From the NCBI GenBank assembly GCA_947642455.1, contig CANRSN010000003.1, positions 51,706 to 115,705 on the forward strand: DNA of 64,000 nt. The letters run 5' to 3'. Below the pieces are notes generated by a model that worked only from the letters and a program-made list of their open reading frames with translations, searched no databases and was not told where the DNA came from. This stretch comes from an uncultured Clostridiaceae bacterium. GTDB lineage: Bacteria > Bacillota > Clostridia > TANB77 > CAG-508. The position numbers were made by a program, and so were the translations under genes. Shown in pieces: positions 1 to 9,674 of the stretch; positions within the stretch are counted from its first letter, which is position 1; each line of letters opens with the position of its first letter.

Positions 1-2
1 CA

Positions 3-932
3 AACAAAAATAAGGTAAAAACTCTAGTAGATGTAAAAGAACCAAAATATGAGAAATATAAAAATGCATTTTTAATAAAACCAAATTTAACAGAATTGCA
101 AGATATTACAAAAATGAAAGTAGACACAGAAGATGAAATTTTAATGGCTTCAAAGGAGCTATTAATCAAAACAAATTGTAAATATGTATTGACAACAAGA
201 GGAAAAGATGGAATGACATTAATAGGTAATAAGATTCAAAAGCATGAAAAATGTTTATCAAAAGAGGTTTATGATGTCACAGGAGCAGGTGACACAGTAA
301 TTTCATATTTAGCAGTTGGATTAAGTAATAATATAGAATTATTAAATACAATACAAATAGCAAATTATGCAGCAGGAGTTGGAGTTTCTAAAATGGGAAC
401 TTATGCAGTAAAAATAGAAGAAATACAGAGATATATTGAAGATGAAACTAAAGAAGAATATAAAAGTAAAATAGTAACAGTAGATAAATTAAACGACCTC
501 ATAAAAGACAGGAAAAACAAAAAAGTAGTATTTACAAATGGATGTTTTGATATTCTTCATGTAGGTCATACAAGATACTTAGAAAAAGCGGCAGAGTTAG
601 GAGATATTCTTATTGTTGGTATAAATTCAGATAATTCTGTTAAAAGATTAAAAGGAGAATCAAGACCAATTGTTCCAGAAAAGGAAAGGATGGAATTATT
701 GGCAGCATTAGAATCTGTAAAATATGTTGTAAAATTTGAAGAAGATACTCCATATAATATAATAAGTAAAATAAAACCAGATATAATTACAAAAGGAGGA
801 GACTATAATAAAGAATATGTGGTGGGAAAAGATATTGTAGAGTCTTATGGAGGAAGAGTAGAAATATGTGAATTTATAGAAAGCAGATCTACAACAAATA
901 TTATAAATAGAATAAAAGGAGAAAAGAGCTAA
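3..932 (+). CDS. hldE: Bifunctional heptose 7-phosphate kinase / heptose 1-phosphate adenylyltransferase (5' end outside window)
   Basis: Partial gene: the frame is open to the left edge and about 309 residues are visible. The first part is the C-terminal end of a PfkB/ribokinase-fold sugar kinase, with its anion-hole motif GAGDT near 270-300. The second part is a complete cytidylyltransferase-like domain starting near 520, with the nucleotide-binding GCFDILHVGH motif and the terminal RSTTNII motif. This order is the HldE (RfaE) fusion, which phosphorylates D-glycero-D-manno-heptose 7-phosphate and then activates heptose 1-phosphate with ATP. A heptosyltransferase-like gene starts at the very next base, so the two are probably co-transcribed and translationally coupled. 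Inferred role: ADP-heptose supply for a surface glycan. The isomerase and phosphatase genes would lie upstream, out of sight. Confidence 0.88.
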   Translation, partial: NKNKVKTLVDVKEPKYEKYKNAFLIKPNLTELQDITKMKVDTEDEILMASKELLIKTNCKYVLTTRGKDGMTLIGNKIQKHEKCLSKEVYDVTGAGDTVISYLAVGLSNNIELLNTIQIANYAAGVGVSKMGTYAVKIEEIQRYIEDETKEEYKSKIVTVDKLNDLIKDRKNKKVVFTNGCFDILHVGHTRYLEKAAELGDILIVGINSDNSVKRLKGESRPIVPEKERMELLAALESVKYVVKFEEDTPYNIISKIKPDIITKGGDYNKEYVVGKDIVESYGGRVEICEFIESRSTTNIINRIKGEKS

Positions 933-2093
933 ATGGAAATAGCAAATCCTAAAAAAGTAAAATTAATAAAAAAAGTAAGTAAAGTATGTTCTATTTTTTA
1001 TCATACTAAAAAAGTACAAGAAAAAATAGATTTTGAAAATGCAAAAGAAGTATTAATATTTGATCCTTCTCTAATAGGAGATACAATTATGATAATGCCA
1101 TTTTTGCAAGTTGTAAAGAGTAATTTCAAAAATGCAAAAATAACATTTTTATGTGCTACCCATGCAAAGACAATTCTTCAATATACAAATTTAGTAGATA
1201 AATTTATTATTTGCAATGGTTACAAATCATTTATATCAATAGGAAATATTATAAAAGATTTTACTCATTTAAGAAAGGTACTAAAAGAAATAAATCAAAT
1301 ACAATATGATGTCGCAATAGAACCTAGAGGGGATTTTAGATATATATTCTATATGTATTATATGAAAGCAAATAGGAAAGTTTCATTTAATTATTCAGGA
1401 GGAGAATGTTTTTTAACAGATATAGTAGAAATGCCAAAAAATTATAAAACAACTCATACAACGGACGATAAATTATATTTGATGAGAGAAATTGGTGCAA
1501 AGATAGAAGAAAAAGATATTAACCCCAACCTTCCAATAACACAGGAAATGAAAGAAATGAAGGAAAAGTTTATAAAGGAAAATAATTTAGAAGGATACAA
1601 ACTAGTAGGAATACATCCTGGAGCAAGAGAACAAATAAGGAGATATGAAAAATTTGATGAATTATTGCAAAATATATATTCAAAAAATGAAAAGGTAGCT
1701 TTTCTTGTTTATGAAGGTGTTAATGAACAATTAGAAGTGAAAAAAGTAATAGAAGGTGCAAAAAAGTGTGGGGCTAAAATATTTCATATGAAGTCAAATT
1801 TATCAGAGTATTTAAAAATGGTTACTTTTGCAGATACAATGATATGTAACGATAGTAGTGCAGGTCATATTGCCAATGCGTACAAAATACCAACAACAGT
1901 GATATATGGACCAGTTAACCCAGAAGGAATTAGACCATATAATAATACAACAGCAATTCTTAATTGTATAAGTATCCCTTTTAAATGTAAACCATGTTAT
2001 GCTACTGAAACTTGCCCAAAAGGAAAATATGAATGTTTTAACAATATAAATATAGATAATGTAGCAGATATGATATTAAAAACAATAAAATAA
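933..2093 (+). CDS. Glycosyltransferase family 9 (heptosyltransferase-like)
   Basis: A 386-residue protein with the GT9/WaaF fold signature. An N-terminal GDTI motif sits near residue 49 ahead of a Rossmann-like region, HPG near residue 229 begins the second domain, and NDSSAGH near residue 310 contributes to nucleotide-sugar binding. The C-terminus has a Cys cluster (CKPC, then two more Cys), as in some Firmicute GT9 proteins. ATG abuts the stop of the heptose kinase/adenylyltransferase gene with no spacer. Family knowledge: GT9 enzymes transfer L- or D-heptose from ADP-heptose. The acceptor here is unknown; a teichoic-acid-like, capsular or S-layer glycan is possible, since nothing in the window indicates LPS. 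Confidence 0.85.
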   Translation: MEIANPKKVKLIKKVSKVCSIFYHTKKVQEKIDFENAKEVLIFDPSLIGDTIMIMPFLQVVKSNFKNAKITFLCATHAKTILQYTNLVDKFIICNGYKSFISIGNIIKDFTHLRKVLKEINQIQYDVAIEPRGDFRYIFYMYYMKANRKVSFNYSGGECFLTDIVEMPKNYKTTHTTDDKLYLMREIGAKIEEKDINPNLPITQEMKEMKEKFIKENNLEGYKLVGIHPGAREQIRRYEKFDELLQNIYSKNEKVAFLVYEGVNEQLEVKKVIEGAKKCGAKIFHMKSNLSEYLKMVTFADTMICNDSSAGHIANAYKIPTTVIYGPVNPEGIRPYNNTTAILNCISIPFKCKPCYATETCPKGKYECFNNINIDNVADMILKTIK

Positions 2094-2107
2094 TGGAGTG
2101 AAAAAGA

Positions 2108-3340
2108 GTGACAAATGATAAAAAAAATGTAATATGGAACATAATAGGAGCAACAGTTAATTCTTTTAATTCATTGCTATTTGCAATACTTGTTACAAGA
2201 ATGAATGGAATTAATGATGGAGGAATATTTACATATTGTTTTGCAACAGCATGTTTATTATATATGATAGGAATATATGCAGGAAGAACCTTTCAAGTTA
2301 CAGATATTAGTAATAAAAATTCAGATACAGACTATATCTACCATAGACTATTAACATGTACAATAATGGTTATAATTTCTATAGGTTTTGTTATAATAAA
2401 GCAATATGATATATATAAATCTTCAATATTTATAATATTATGTATATTCAAATGTGTAGAAGCATTTAGTGAATCAATATATGCAATACTTCAAAAAAAT
2501 AATTTATTATTTAAAGTTGGAATTTCTATGTTTTTAAAAGCAATAATAGCACTTATTGTTTTTGCAATAATAAATTATGCAACAGAAGACTTAATAATCT
2601 CTTGTTTAAGTATAGTAATAACAAATTTACTAATATTGTTTATATATGATTATAGAAATGTAAAAAAAGTAAACATAGTAAAAACAAAACTAACGAAAAA
2701 CAGTGTTATACGATTATTTAAAATTGGATTTTTTACATTTATATTAACATTTTTAGCAAATTATTTAATAAATAGTTCAAGATATGCAATAGATGACATA
2801 TTAGAAAATGATTTACAAACAATATTTGGTATCATTATAATGCCAGCAACTTTTATGGGATTATTAGGACAATATATTATCCAACCATATTTAACTAAAA
2901 TATCAGATAATATAAAAAATAAAAAATATTATGACTTAAAAAAAATGATAATATATTTAATATCAATTATATTGGTATTAGGAATTTTTGTAGTTATAGT
3001 AGCTTACTTCTTAGAAATGCCAGTATTACAAATAATATATAATGTAGAATTACAACCATATTTTATAAGTATGATAATAATTGTAGTTGGTTCAATTTTT
3101 TATAGTATAAGTACAATATTATCTGCAATACTAATAGCAATGAGAAAAACAGTAGGACAAGCAATACTATATTCTGGGATGGCAATATTAGCTACAATTT
3201 TATCATATACATTAATACAAAAATATCAAATAGCAGGTGCAAGTATAACATATTTTATAATTATGACAATAATATCAATTTTATTCTTAATCTATGTTAT
3301 ATATGCTATGAAAAAATATAAAAGCGAATGGGAAAAATAA
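2108..3340 (+). CDS. Polysaccharide flippase (MOP superfamily, Wzx-like)
   Basis: A 410-residue protein made almost entirely of hydrophobic helices, about 12 by eye, separated by short Lys-rich loops, as in the oligosaccharide flippases of the MOP superfamily. It starts with GTG at 2108 behind a GGAGTG ribosome site and follows the GT9 gene by 14 bases. Role by family: flips lipid-linked glycan units across the membrane. Neighbours on both sides are glycosyltransferases, which fits. It is slightly short for the family (usually 450-500 residues), but both ends look complete. The substrate cannot be told from sequence. Confidence 0.75.
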   Translation: MTNDKKNVIWNIIGATVNSFNSLLFAILVTRMNGINDGGIFTYCFATACLLYMIGIYAGRTFQVTDISNKNSDTDYIYHRLLTCTIMVIISIGFVIIKQYDIYKSSIFIILCIFKCVEAFSESIYAILQKNNLLFKVGISMFLKAIIALIVFAIINYATEDLIISCLSIVITNLLILFIYDYRNVKKVNIVKTKLTKNSVIRLFKIGFFTFILTFLANYLINSSRYAIDDILENDLQTIFGIIIMPATFMGLLGQYIIQPYLTKISDNIKNKKYYDLKKMIIYLISIILVLGIFVVIVAYFLEMPVLQIIYNVELQPYFISMIIIVVGSIFYSISTILSAILIAMRKTVGQAILYSGMAILATILSYTLIQKYQIAGASITYFIIMTIISILFLIYVIYAMKKYKSEWEK

Positions 3341-3397
3341 GTGAGTTTAAAATGTAGTTAAATACAAAAGAAGTTTGTTTATGGAAAGGATGTAAAA

Positions 3398-4165
3398 ATG
3401 GAAATATCAATAATAACAGTAACATATAATTCCGAAAAAACTATAAAAGATACCATAGAGTCAATATTAAAACAAACCTTTACTAATTATGAGCACATTA
3501 TAGTAGATGGACTTTCAAAAGATAATACAATGGAAATTGTAAAAAAATATGAAGAAAAATATAAAGGTAGATTAAAATATGTTTCAGAAAAGGATTCAGG
3601 AATATATGATGCAATGAATAAAGGAATAAAAATGGCAACAGGAAATATAATAGGAATATTAAATTCTGATGATATTTATGCAAATGAAACTGTACTAGAA
3701 GAAATAATAACTAAATTTAATACCACAAACTGTGATGGAACATATGGAAATCTAATATTTATGGATGAAGAGACTATGTCAAAACCACAAAGAATTTGGA
3801 AGTCAAAAAAAGGAAATATGAATTTCGGATGGCATCCTGCTCATCCAACATTATATTTAAAAAAAGATGTTTATAATAAAATTGGGTTATTTGATTTACA
3901 ATATAAAATTGTAGCAGACTATGATTTTATGCTAAGATTAATGAAAGATAAAAGTATTAAACTAGAGTACATTAATAAATATCTTGTTTATATGAGAGTT
4001 GGAGGAGTAAGTACAGATGGAATTAAAGGCTATAAGAAAAATTTAAAAGAATCTCATAAAGCATTAGTTAATAATAATATAAAAAATGCGTATATGATTA
4101 ATATTCTAAGAATAGGAAAGACAATAAAACAAATGTTAATGTCAAAACTTAGAATACAAAAATAG
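3398..4165 (+). CDS. Glycosyltransferase family 2 (WcaA-type)
   Basis: A 255-residue GT-A fold enzyme. The N-terminal beta strand with TVTYN, the nucleotide-binding GLSKDNT near residue 38-44, the KDSGIYDAMNKG helix at 65-76 and the metal-binding NSDD at 89-92 are all present. A Trp-Lys-rich C-terminal part follows, with the acceptor-side ADYDF motif. ATG at 3398 has GGAAAGGA upstream. It belongs to the same surface-glycan cluster and is followed after 11 bases by a second GT2 gene. Donor and acceptor sugars are not predictable. Confidence 0.85.
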   Translation: MEISIITVTYNSEKTIKDTIESILKQTFTNYEHIIVDGLSKDNTMEIVKKYEEKYKGRLKYVSEKDSGIYDAMNKGIKMATGNIIGILNSDDIYANETVLEEIITKFNTTNCDGTYGNLIFMDEETMSKPQRIWKSKKGNMNFGWHPAHPTLYLKKDVYNKIGLFDLQYKIVADYDFMLRLMKDKSIKLEYINKYLVYMRVGGVSTDGIKGYKKNLKESHKALVNNNIKNAYMINILRIGKTIKQMLMSKLRIQK

Positions 4166-4176
4166 GAGGAGTAAAG

Positions 4177-5218
4177 TTGCAAAATAATTACAAACTTTCT
4201 ATAGTGGCCTTAGTTTATAATTTGGAAAAATATTTACCAAGATGTTTAGACTCTTTAGTAAATCAAACTTTGCAAGAAATAGAAATTCTATGTGTAGATG
4301 ATGGTTCAACAGATAGCGCACCACAAATAATAGAACAATATGCAAAAAAATACCCAGATAAAATAAAAGTATTTCATAAGGAAAACGGAGGAGAATTTAC
4401 GACTAGAAATTACGGACTAGAAAGGGCAAAACGGTGAATATATAACATTTGTAGATACAGATGACTATGTAGAAAAAACTTGGGCAGAAAAATTATATAA
4501 TGCAGCAAAATCAAATAATGCAGATTTAGCAGTATGTGCTTTTGAAAGAATAGATATGCAAACTAATAAAGTTGTTGCAACAAATATGAATAACTTTGGA
4601 AACACTGTAAAAAATGTAGTTCCAAATGATGATTTTGTTCTATTTATAAATCCAGCACCTTGGAATAAAGTATATAAAAGAGAGAAAATAAAAGATTTAC
4701 GTTTTCTACCTTTTAGAGGTTTTAATGATACAATGTTTCTAGTAAGTTCTTTAACAAAAATAGAAAAAATAGCATTTATTCCAGAAGTATTATATCATTA
4801 TTTCTTAAGATATGATTCACAAATACATACTGTAAATGAAAAAGATGTAAATAATTTAAAAAAATATTTATTAGAAGTAAAACAACTGTATATAAAAAGT
4901 AAAAAATATGAAGAATATAAGTATATATTAGATATGATGGCTTTTGTTCATTTAGGAGTTTCTGTTATGTATAGAGCATCATATGATAAAGCCATTAATA
5001 TAAAAGAATTGTTAAAAGAAACTATAAAATACTTAGATGAGAATTTTAAAACTTGGAGAAATTCCCCTTTTTTAAAATTTAGTTATTCTGCAAAAAAAGG
5101 AATAAAACATATAGGGTTATGGGGAATATCTAAAATGTATAAATGGAATATTCCATTAGTATTTATAAAAATATACAGATTTATGATAGATATTTTAAAA
5201 ATAGATATTAAATTTTAG
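4177..5218 (+). pseudogene. Glycosyltransferase family 2 with +1 frameshift at CGG (4432)
   Basis: Starts with TTG at 4177 behind AGGAGG. The first frame gives DDGST at residues 41-45 and runs to codon 86, which is CGG followed directly by TGA (4435-4437). If the C at 4432 is skipped, the next frame continues as KGEYITFVDTDDYVE, the expected GT2 catalytic segment, and runs to 5218, giving one 346-residue protein. The second part has the APWNKVYKRE motif of LPS/capsule GT2 enzymes. It is therefore either a broken gene, a sequencing error, or a site of +1 recoding. The same CGG arrangement occurs in uvrB and in the gene at 58778. It closes the glycan cluster; rmlD follows after 93 bases. Confidence 0.8.
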
Positions 5219-5311
5219 TGTTATTATTATACTAATTAACTTATAATAAAGTTATTACATAGAGTATATACTTGAATTGATAGTATTTTATAATATGGAG
5301 GAAAGTAAAAA

Positions 5312-6145
5312 ATGAAGATTTTAATTACAGGGGCAAATGGAATGCTTGCGAAAGCTGTGAAAGAAAGATTAAAAACACATGAATTAGTTTGTACAGATGT
5401 TACAGAATTAGACATAACAAATAAAGAAGAAGTATGTAAATATGTAGAACAATTAAAACCAGAATGTATTATAAATTGTGCTGCATATACAGCAGTAGAC
5501 AAAGCAGAAGAAGAGTATGATTTGGCAGAAAAAATAAATGCAGATGGACCAAGAAATTTAGCAATTGCAGCAAGACAAAATAATGTAACATTGGTACATG
5601 TAAGTACAGACTATGTATTTGATGGTGAACTAGAAATAAATAAAGAATATATAGAAAATAATGAAACTAGACCTGTTACAGTATATGGAATTACTAAATT
5701 ACATGGAGAAGAAGCAGTAAAAGAAAATTGTAACAAATACTATATATTTAGAACTGCTTGGCTATATGGTGATGGAAACAATTTTGTAAGAACAATGTTA
5801 AAATTGGGAAAAGAAAAAGAAGAAATAAATGTAGTAGCAGACCAACATGGAAGCCCAACATATGCAGTAGATTTAGCAGACATAATAGCAAATGCAATAG
5901 AAAAAAATATACCATATGGAATATATCATGCTACAAATGAAGGTTATACTACTTGGTATGAATTTGCAAAAAAAATATTTGAAATTGCTAAAATAGATTG
6001 TAAAGTAAATCCAGTTACATCTGAAGAATTTATAAGACCTGCAAAAAGACCAAAAAATTCAAAACTTTCTAAAGAAAAACTAAAAAGCGTAGCAATACAA
6101 GTACCATTATGGGAAGAGGCACTAAGTAGATATATTAGTATGTAA
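5312..6145 (+). CDS. rfbD: dTDP-4-dehydrorhamnose reductase
   Basis: A 277-residue extended SDR enzyme. It has the GxNGMLA dinucleotide motif at residues 7-13, the STDYVFDG motif at 98-105 and the catalytic Tyr125/Lys129 pair (YGITKLHGE). Length is normal. It performs the last step of dTDP-L-rhamnose synthesis, NADPH reduction of dTDP-4-dehydrorhamnose. ATG at 5312 follows a GGAGGAAAG ribosome site. The other rhamnose genes (rmlA, rmlB, rmlC) are not in the window. Its place after the glycosyltransferases suggests rhamnose is part of the same surface polymer. Confidence 0.9.
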   Translation: MKILITGANGMLAKAVKERLKTHELVCTDVTELDITNKEEVCKYVEQLKPECIINCAAYTAVDKAEEEYDLAEKINADGPRNLAIAARQNNVTLVHVSTDYVFDGELEINKEYIENNETRPVTVYGITKLHGEEAVKENCNKYYIFRTAWLYGDGNNFVRTMLKLGKEKEEINVVADQHGSPTYAVDLADIIANAIEKNIPYGIYHATNEGYTTWYEFAKKIFEIAKIDCKVNPVTSEEFIRPAKRPKNSKLSKEKLKSVAIQVPLWEEALSRYISM

Positions 6146-6257
6146 TAGTTATAATTCACAGTTTGTAATATTTATAAATTTTAAAAAAACAGTTGAAATT
6201 TATAAAAATATAATATAAAATAGTCACATACAAATGAAAAAGAAAGGATATTTTTTG

Positions 6258-6917
6258 ATGATAACTTTAAACGATATAAAAAATAATGAAGAAATAAATG
6301 AGTTAGTATCAGGCTCGCAAAAGCAATTAAATGCGTTAGGATATACAGAACATTCAATTAGGCACATTTCAATAGTATCAAGCAGAGCTGGAAGAATATT
6401 AGAAGTACTTGGGTATCCTAAAGATAGAATAGAACTAGCCAAAATAGCAGGATATATGCATGACATAGGAAATTGTGTAAATAGAGTAGACCATGCACAT
6501 TCAGGGGCAATTTTAGCTTATCAAATATTAAAAGAAATGGGAATGGAAATCAAAAGTAGAACAGAAATAATGATGGCAATAGGCAATCATGATGAACAAA
6601 CAGGCACAGCAGTAAGTGATATATCGGCAGCATTAATATTAGCCGACAAATCAGATGTACACAGAGATAGAGTAGTAAACCAAAATATGTCAACTTTTGA
6701 CAAACATGACAAAGTAAACTATGCTGTAACAGCAGCAGAATTTACAATTAATCCTGAAGCAAGAATAGCTACTCTAAATTTAACAATAGACACAAAAATA
6801 TGTCCAGTATTAGACTATTTTGAAATATTTATGGAGAGAACAATGATGAGCAAATATGCTGCAAAATATCTCAATATATGGTTTGAATTAATAATAAATG
6901 GAACAAAATTATTATAG
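6258..6917 (+). CDS. HD-domain phosphohydrolase
   Basis: Conserved HD-superfamily metal-dependent phosphohydrolase of about 219 residues. The helix with HSIRHI and the metal-binding MHDIGN (His-Asp near residues 68-69) are followed by HSGA and GNHDE. An in-frame ATG exists at 6234, but the AGAAAGGA ribosome site at 6241-6248 points to the start at 6258. The gene sits 12 bases ahead of secD and is probably in the same transcript. Substrate unknown; the family includes nucleotide and nucleotide-second-messenger hydrolases. The association with secDF recalls other Clostridia, but I cannot assign a role. Confidence 0.7.
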   Translation: MITLNDIKNNEEINELVSGSQKQLNALGYTEHSIRHISIVSSRAGRILEVLGYPKDRIELAKIAGYMHDIGNCVNRVDHAHSGAILAYQILKEMGMEIKSRTEIMMAIGNHDEQTGTAVSDISAALILADKSDVHRDRVVNQNMSTFDKHDKVNYAVTAAEFTINPEARIATLNLTIDTKICPVLDYFEIFMERTMMSKYAAKYLNIWFELIINGTKLL

Positions 6918-6929
6918 GAGGATAAACAA

Positions 6930-8291
6930 GTGAAAGTAAACAAAATATTAAAAATAACAGTAACAATATTATTAGTAATACTATTAAGTATTATATCTTT
7001 TGGAGGAATTTTTGTACAAGACAAAAATTCAATGAAAAACTTTATACCAAATTATCAATTAAGTAGAGAATTAACAGGTTCAAGAAGAGTGCAAATAAAA
7101 GTGGACAAGTCAGTAGAGACAAAAAATTATGATGTGGATGGAAATGAAATTAAAGATACAAATGCAACAAATGAAGATGGAACAAAAAAAGAAATAGCAA
7201 AAACAGAAGAGATACCAGCAAATAAAGAAGAAGATTTAACAACTGAAAATTATAAAAAAGCAAGAGAAGTACTAGAAAAAAGGTTAAAATATATAGGAGT
7301 ATCTGACTATACTATAAGGTTAAATGAAGAAGATGGAACAATGATATTTGAATTACCAGAAGATAGTATAACAGATACAGCAGTTGCACAAATAGCATCT
7401 CAAGGAAAGTTAGAAGTAATAGATGCAGAAACTAAAGAAGTATTACTAACAAATAGTGATTTAGAAAACATATTTGCACAAGTAGGAAGTACAGTATCAG
7501 GCTATTCAGCATATATGCAATTACAATTTAATAAAGAAAAATATAGAGAAATATCAAAAAAATATGTTAAAACAACAGATGAAGAAGGAAAAACGACAGA
7601 AAAGAAAATAACATTACAAGTAGATGGAGATGATGTAGTATCAAAGAGTTTTGAACAAGAGGAAATAGATGGAATATTACAACTTACAGTTGGAAAGGCA
7701 AGTCAAAATATTACTTCAGAAGACCTTCAAGATAGTTATATAAATGCAGTGACTAATGCTGGAATATTAAGTTCAGGTGAAAGCCCAATAGTATATACAG
7801 TAGAGCAAAATAAATATGTGCATTCAGATATATCTGGAAATACATTAAATATTGCAATATATATAGGAATAGGTATTGTAGCAGTTGCATTATTAGTTTT
7901 AATCATTAAATATAAAAAACTAGGAATATTAGCATCAATTTCATTTATAGGCTATATAGCTTTATTACTATTAACAATAAGGGTTATACCAAATATTGAA
8001 ATTTCAGTTGCAGGGCTATGTGCAATAGTATTATCAGTAGTTATTAATTATATAGTAAATATTATTATTTTAAATAATTTAAAAAATATAGAAGATGAAA
8101 AATTATCACTAAGAAAATCAATGGGAACAATAATAAAAATGATTATACCAGTGCTTTTAGTATTTATAGTATTTACATTCTTTAATAATAGTTTTGGAAT
8201 AGTTGGTTTCTGGTCATTAGTAGTGATATTAATATATAATTTCTTAATTACTAACAATTTAATTACTGGAAATAAGAAAAATGTACATTAG
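6930..8291 (+). CDS. secD: Divergent SecD protein-export subunit
   Basis: A 453-residue membrane protein starting at GTG 6930 behind GGAGG. An N-terminal membrane helix is followed by a large extracytoplasmic region (about residues 35-300) with the P1-type pattern (REVLEKRLKYIGV, then a ferredoxin-like repeat), then about five membrane helices. The order matches SecD, which uses proton motive force to pull secreted proteins from SecYEG. It is strongly diverged: in the transmembrane segment where SecD normally carries a conserved Asp (VDAN), my reading is INYIVNI, with Ile in the Asp position and the following Asn kept. The next gene is a short SecF-like protein. The call rests on domain order and neighbourhood rather than strong motif identity. 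Confidence 0.62.
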   Translation: MKVNKILKITVTILLVILLSIISFGGIFVQDKNSMKNFIPNYQLSRELTGSRRVQIKVDKSVETKNYDVDGNEIKDTNATNEDGTKKEIAKTEEIPANKEEDLTTENYKKAREVLEKRLKYIGVSDYTIRLNEEDGTMIFELPEDSITDTAVAQIASQGKLEVIDAETKEVLLTNSDLENIFAQVGSTVSGYSAYMQLQFNKEKYREISKKYVKTTDEEGKTTEKKITLQVDGDDVVSKSFEQEEIDGILQLTVGKASQNITSEDLQDSYINAVTNAGILSSGESPIVYTVEQNKYVHSDISGNTLNIAIYIGIGIVAVALLVLIIKYKKLGILASISFIGYIALLLLTIRVIPNIEISVAGLCAIVLSVVINYIVNIIILNNLKNIEDEKLSLRKSMGTIIKMIIPVLLVFIVFTFFNNSFGIVGFWSLVVILIYNFLITNNLITGNKKNVH

Positions 8292-8333
8292 TAAATTTCA
8301 GATAAATAAAAAAGAAAGAAGGTACAAAAGTAA

Positions 8334-8981
8334 ATGAAGAAAACAATTTATGCAATTCTTGCATGTATAATAATAGCTGGTATAGCAATTACAATTTTTA
8401 TGGGGTTAAACTTTGACTTAAGATATACAGCCAATAAGCAATTAGATATAGTAATTGGAAAGCAGTTTGAAAGTGAAGAAATAAAACAATTAGTAAGAGA
8501 AGTTTTAGAAAATGATAATGCAAGAGTAATAGTTCAAAAAGTTGAAGTATATGAAGACATTGTTTCTATAACAGTTCAAGATATAAATGATGAACAAATA
8601 GAAAAACTAAATACAAAAATAAACGAAAAATATGAAATTGAAAATAAAATAGAAGATATAATAATAGAAAATAATTCAAAATTAAGAGGAAGAGATTTAG
8701 CAACGCCATATATGTGGCCAGTAGGAATTTCTATATTGTTGGTACTTGCTTATGCTTGTATAATGTATAGACGTTTAAATATTATAAAAGTAATTGCAAA
8801 AATTTTAGGATTTACTATTTTAGCTCAATTGGTATACTTAGGGATAATTGCAATAACAAGAATTCCAGTAACAGCTATAACTGTTCCAATTGCACTAGTT
8901 ATATATGTTATAACTTTAATAGTAGTATTTTTTAGAATGGATAAAGCCAATAAAAAAATATTAGACGACAACGAAAAATAA
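8334..8981 (+). CDS. secF: Short, divergent SecF-like membrane protein
   Basis: A 215-residue protein with one N-terminal membrane helix and the SecF-type GLNFDLRYT motif (compare GxDFxGG in normal SecF). A small extracytoplasmic domain of about 90 residues and roughly four further helices follow. It lies 42 bases after secD, in the usual SecD-SecF order. Normal SecF proteins are near 300 residues, so this one is reduced. The last helix reads VITLIVVFFRM where SecF usually has an Asn-Asp pair before the VVFDRI motif, so the charged residue appears lost. It could be a specialised or degenerate SecF; the name is tentative. Confidence 0.5.
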   Translation: MKKTIYAILACIIIAGIAITIFMGLNFDLRYTANKQLDIVIGKQFESEEIKQLVREVLENDNARVIVQKVEVYEDIVSITVQDINDEQIEKLNTKINEKYEIENKIEDIIIENNSKLRGRDLATPYMWPVGISILLVLAYACIMYRRLNIIKVIAKILGFTILAQLVYLGIIAITRIPVTAITVPIALVIYVITLIVVFFRMDKANKKILDDNEK

Positions 8982-9132
8982 TAAAAATATACTTCTTAAT
9001 TTAGTTAGAAAATATTTATTATAATAACTGTTCCAACTATTAAGCTACCTGAGATAACAATTCAAAGGTAAGTAAAATTTATATTTTACCTATTATTAAT
9101 ATTTATTTTTAGAAGATAATTAAATATATATC

Positions 9133-9177
9133 AAAAAAGATATTTTGTAATATAATATATTATAAAATATCTTTTTT
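9133..9177. terminator. AT-rich hairpin with T-run after secF
   Basis: A perfect 14-base inverted repeat (9133-9146 against 9164-9177) with a 17-base AT loop. The right arm ends in six T, as expected for an intrinsic terminator of the secDF transcript. The stem holds only one G-C pair, so its strength is uncertain. Confidence 0.45.
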
Positions 9178-9262
9178 AGGTTAAACTGTATTAAGGAGGA
9201 AAAAACAATAGGAAAATAGGCAATAATGTAAAATAGCCATAACCTAATTGTTAATGTAGGAA

Positions 9263-9613
9263 ATGAAAATAAGTATATATGAAACTTTAAAAAGTATGTT
9301 TAAAAAAACTAGAAATGTTGAAGATTCTAGCATAGATTATAAAAGTGCAAAAATGATTTTGAAAAATGATAAAGATGCTAAATTGGTTGATGTGAGAAGC
9401 CCTCAGGAATATAAAGAAGATCATTTGCCATCTAGTATAAATATTCCTTTATATAAATTAGAAGAACAATGCCAAACTTTTTTACCAAATATTAATATGG
9501 CTATAATTGTTTATTGCCAATCTGGTAATAGAAGTAATAAGGCTATAGAGATATTGCAAAGTAAAGGATATAAAAATTTGTATAATATAGAGGGTGGTTT
9601 AGATAATATGTAA
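9263..9613 (+). CDS. Rhodanese-like sulfurtransferase domain protein
   Basis: A 116-residue single rhodanese domain. The VDVRSPQEY motif (near residue 42) and the active-site loop CQSGNRS at residues 85-91 with catalytic Cys85 are intact, and the domain ends with the usual EGGL. Family role: sulfur transfer from a persulfide Cys. ATG at 9263 has only TAGG close by. A much better ribosome site, AAGGAGG near 9194, has no open frame directly after it, so the 5' end may have been altered. It is monocistronic, just before tRNA-Leu. Confidence 0.78.
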   Translation: MKISIYETLKSMFKKTRNVEDSSIDYKSAKMILKNDKDAKLVDVRSPQEYKEDHLPSSINIPLYKLEEQCQTFLPNINMAIIVYCQSGNRSNKAIEILQSKGYKNLYNIEGGLDNM

Positions 9614-9674
9614 AATATTGCATAAAAGTATTGATATTTTTTTGCTTTTTTGATATTATATATAAGTATTTAAT

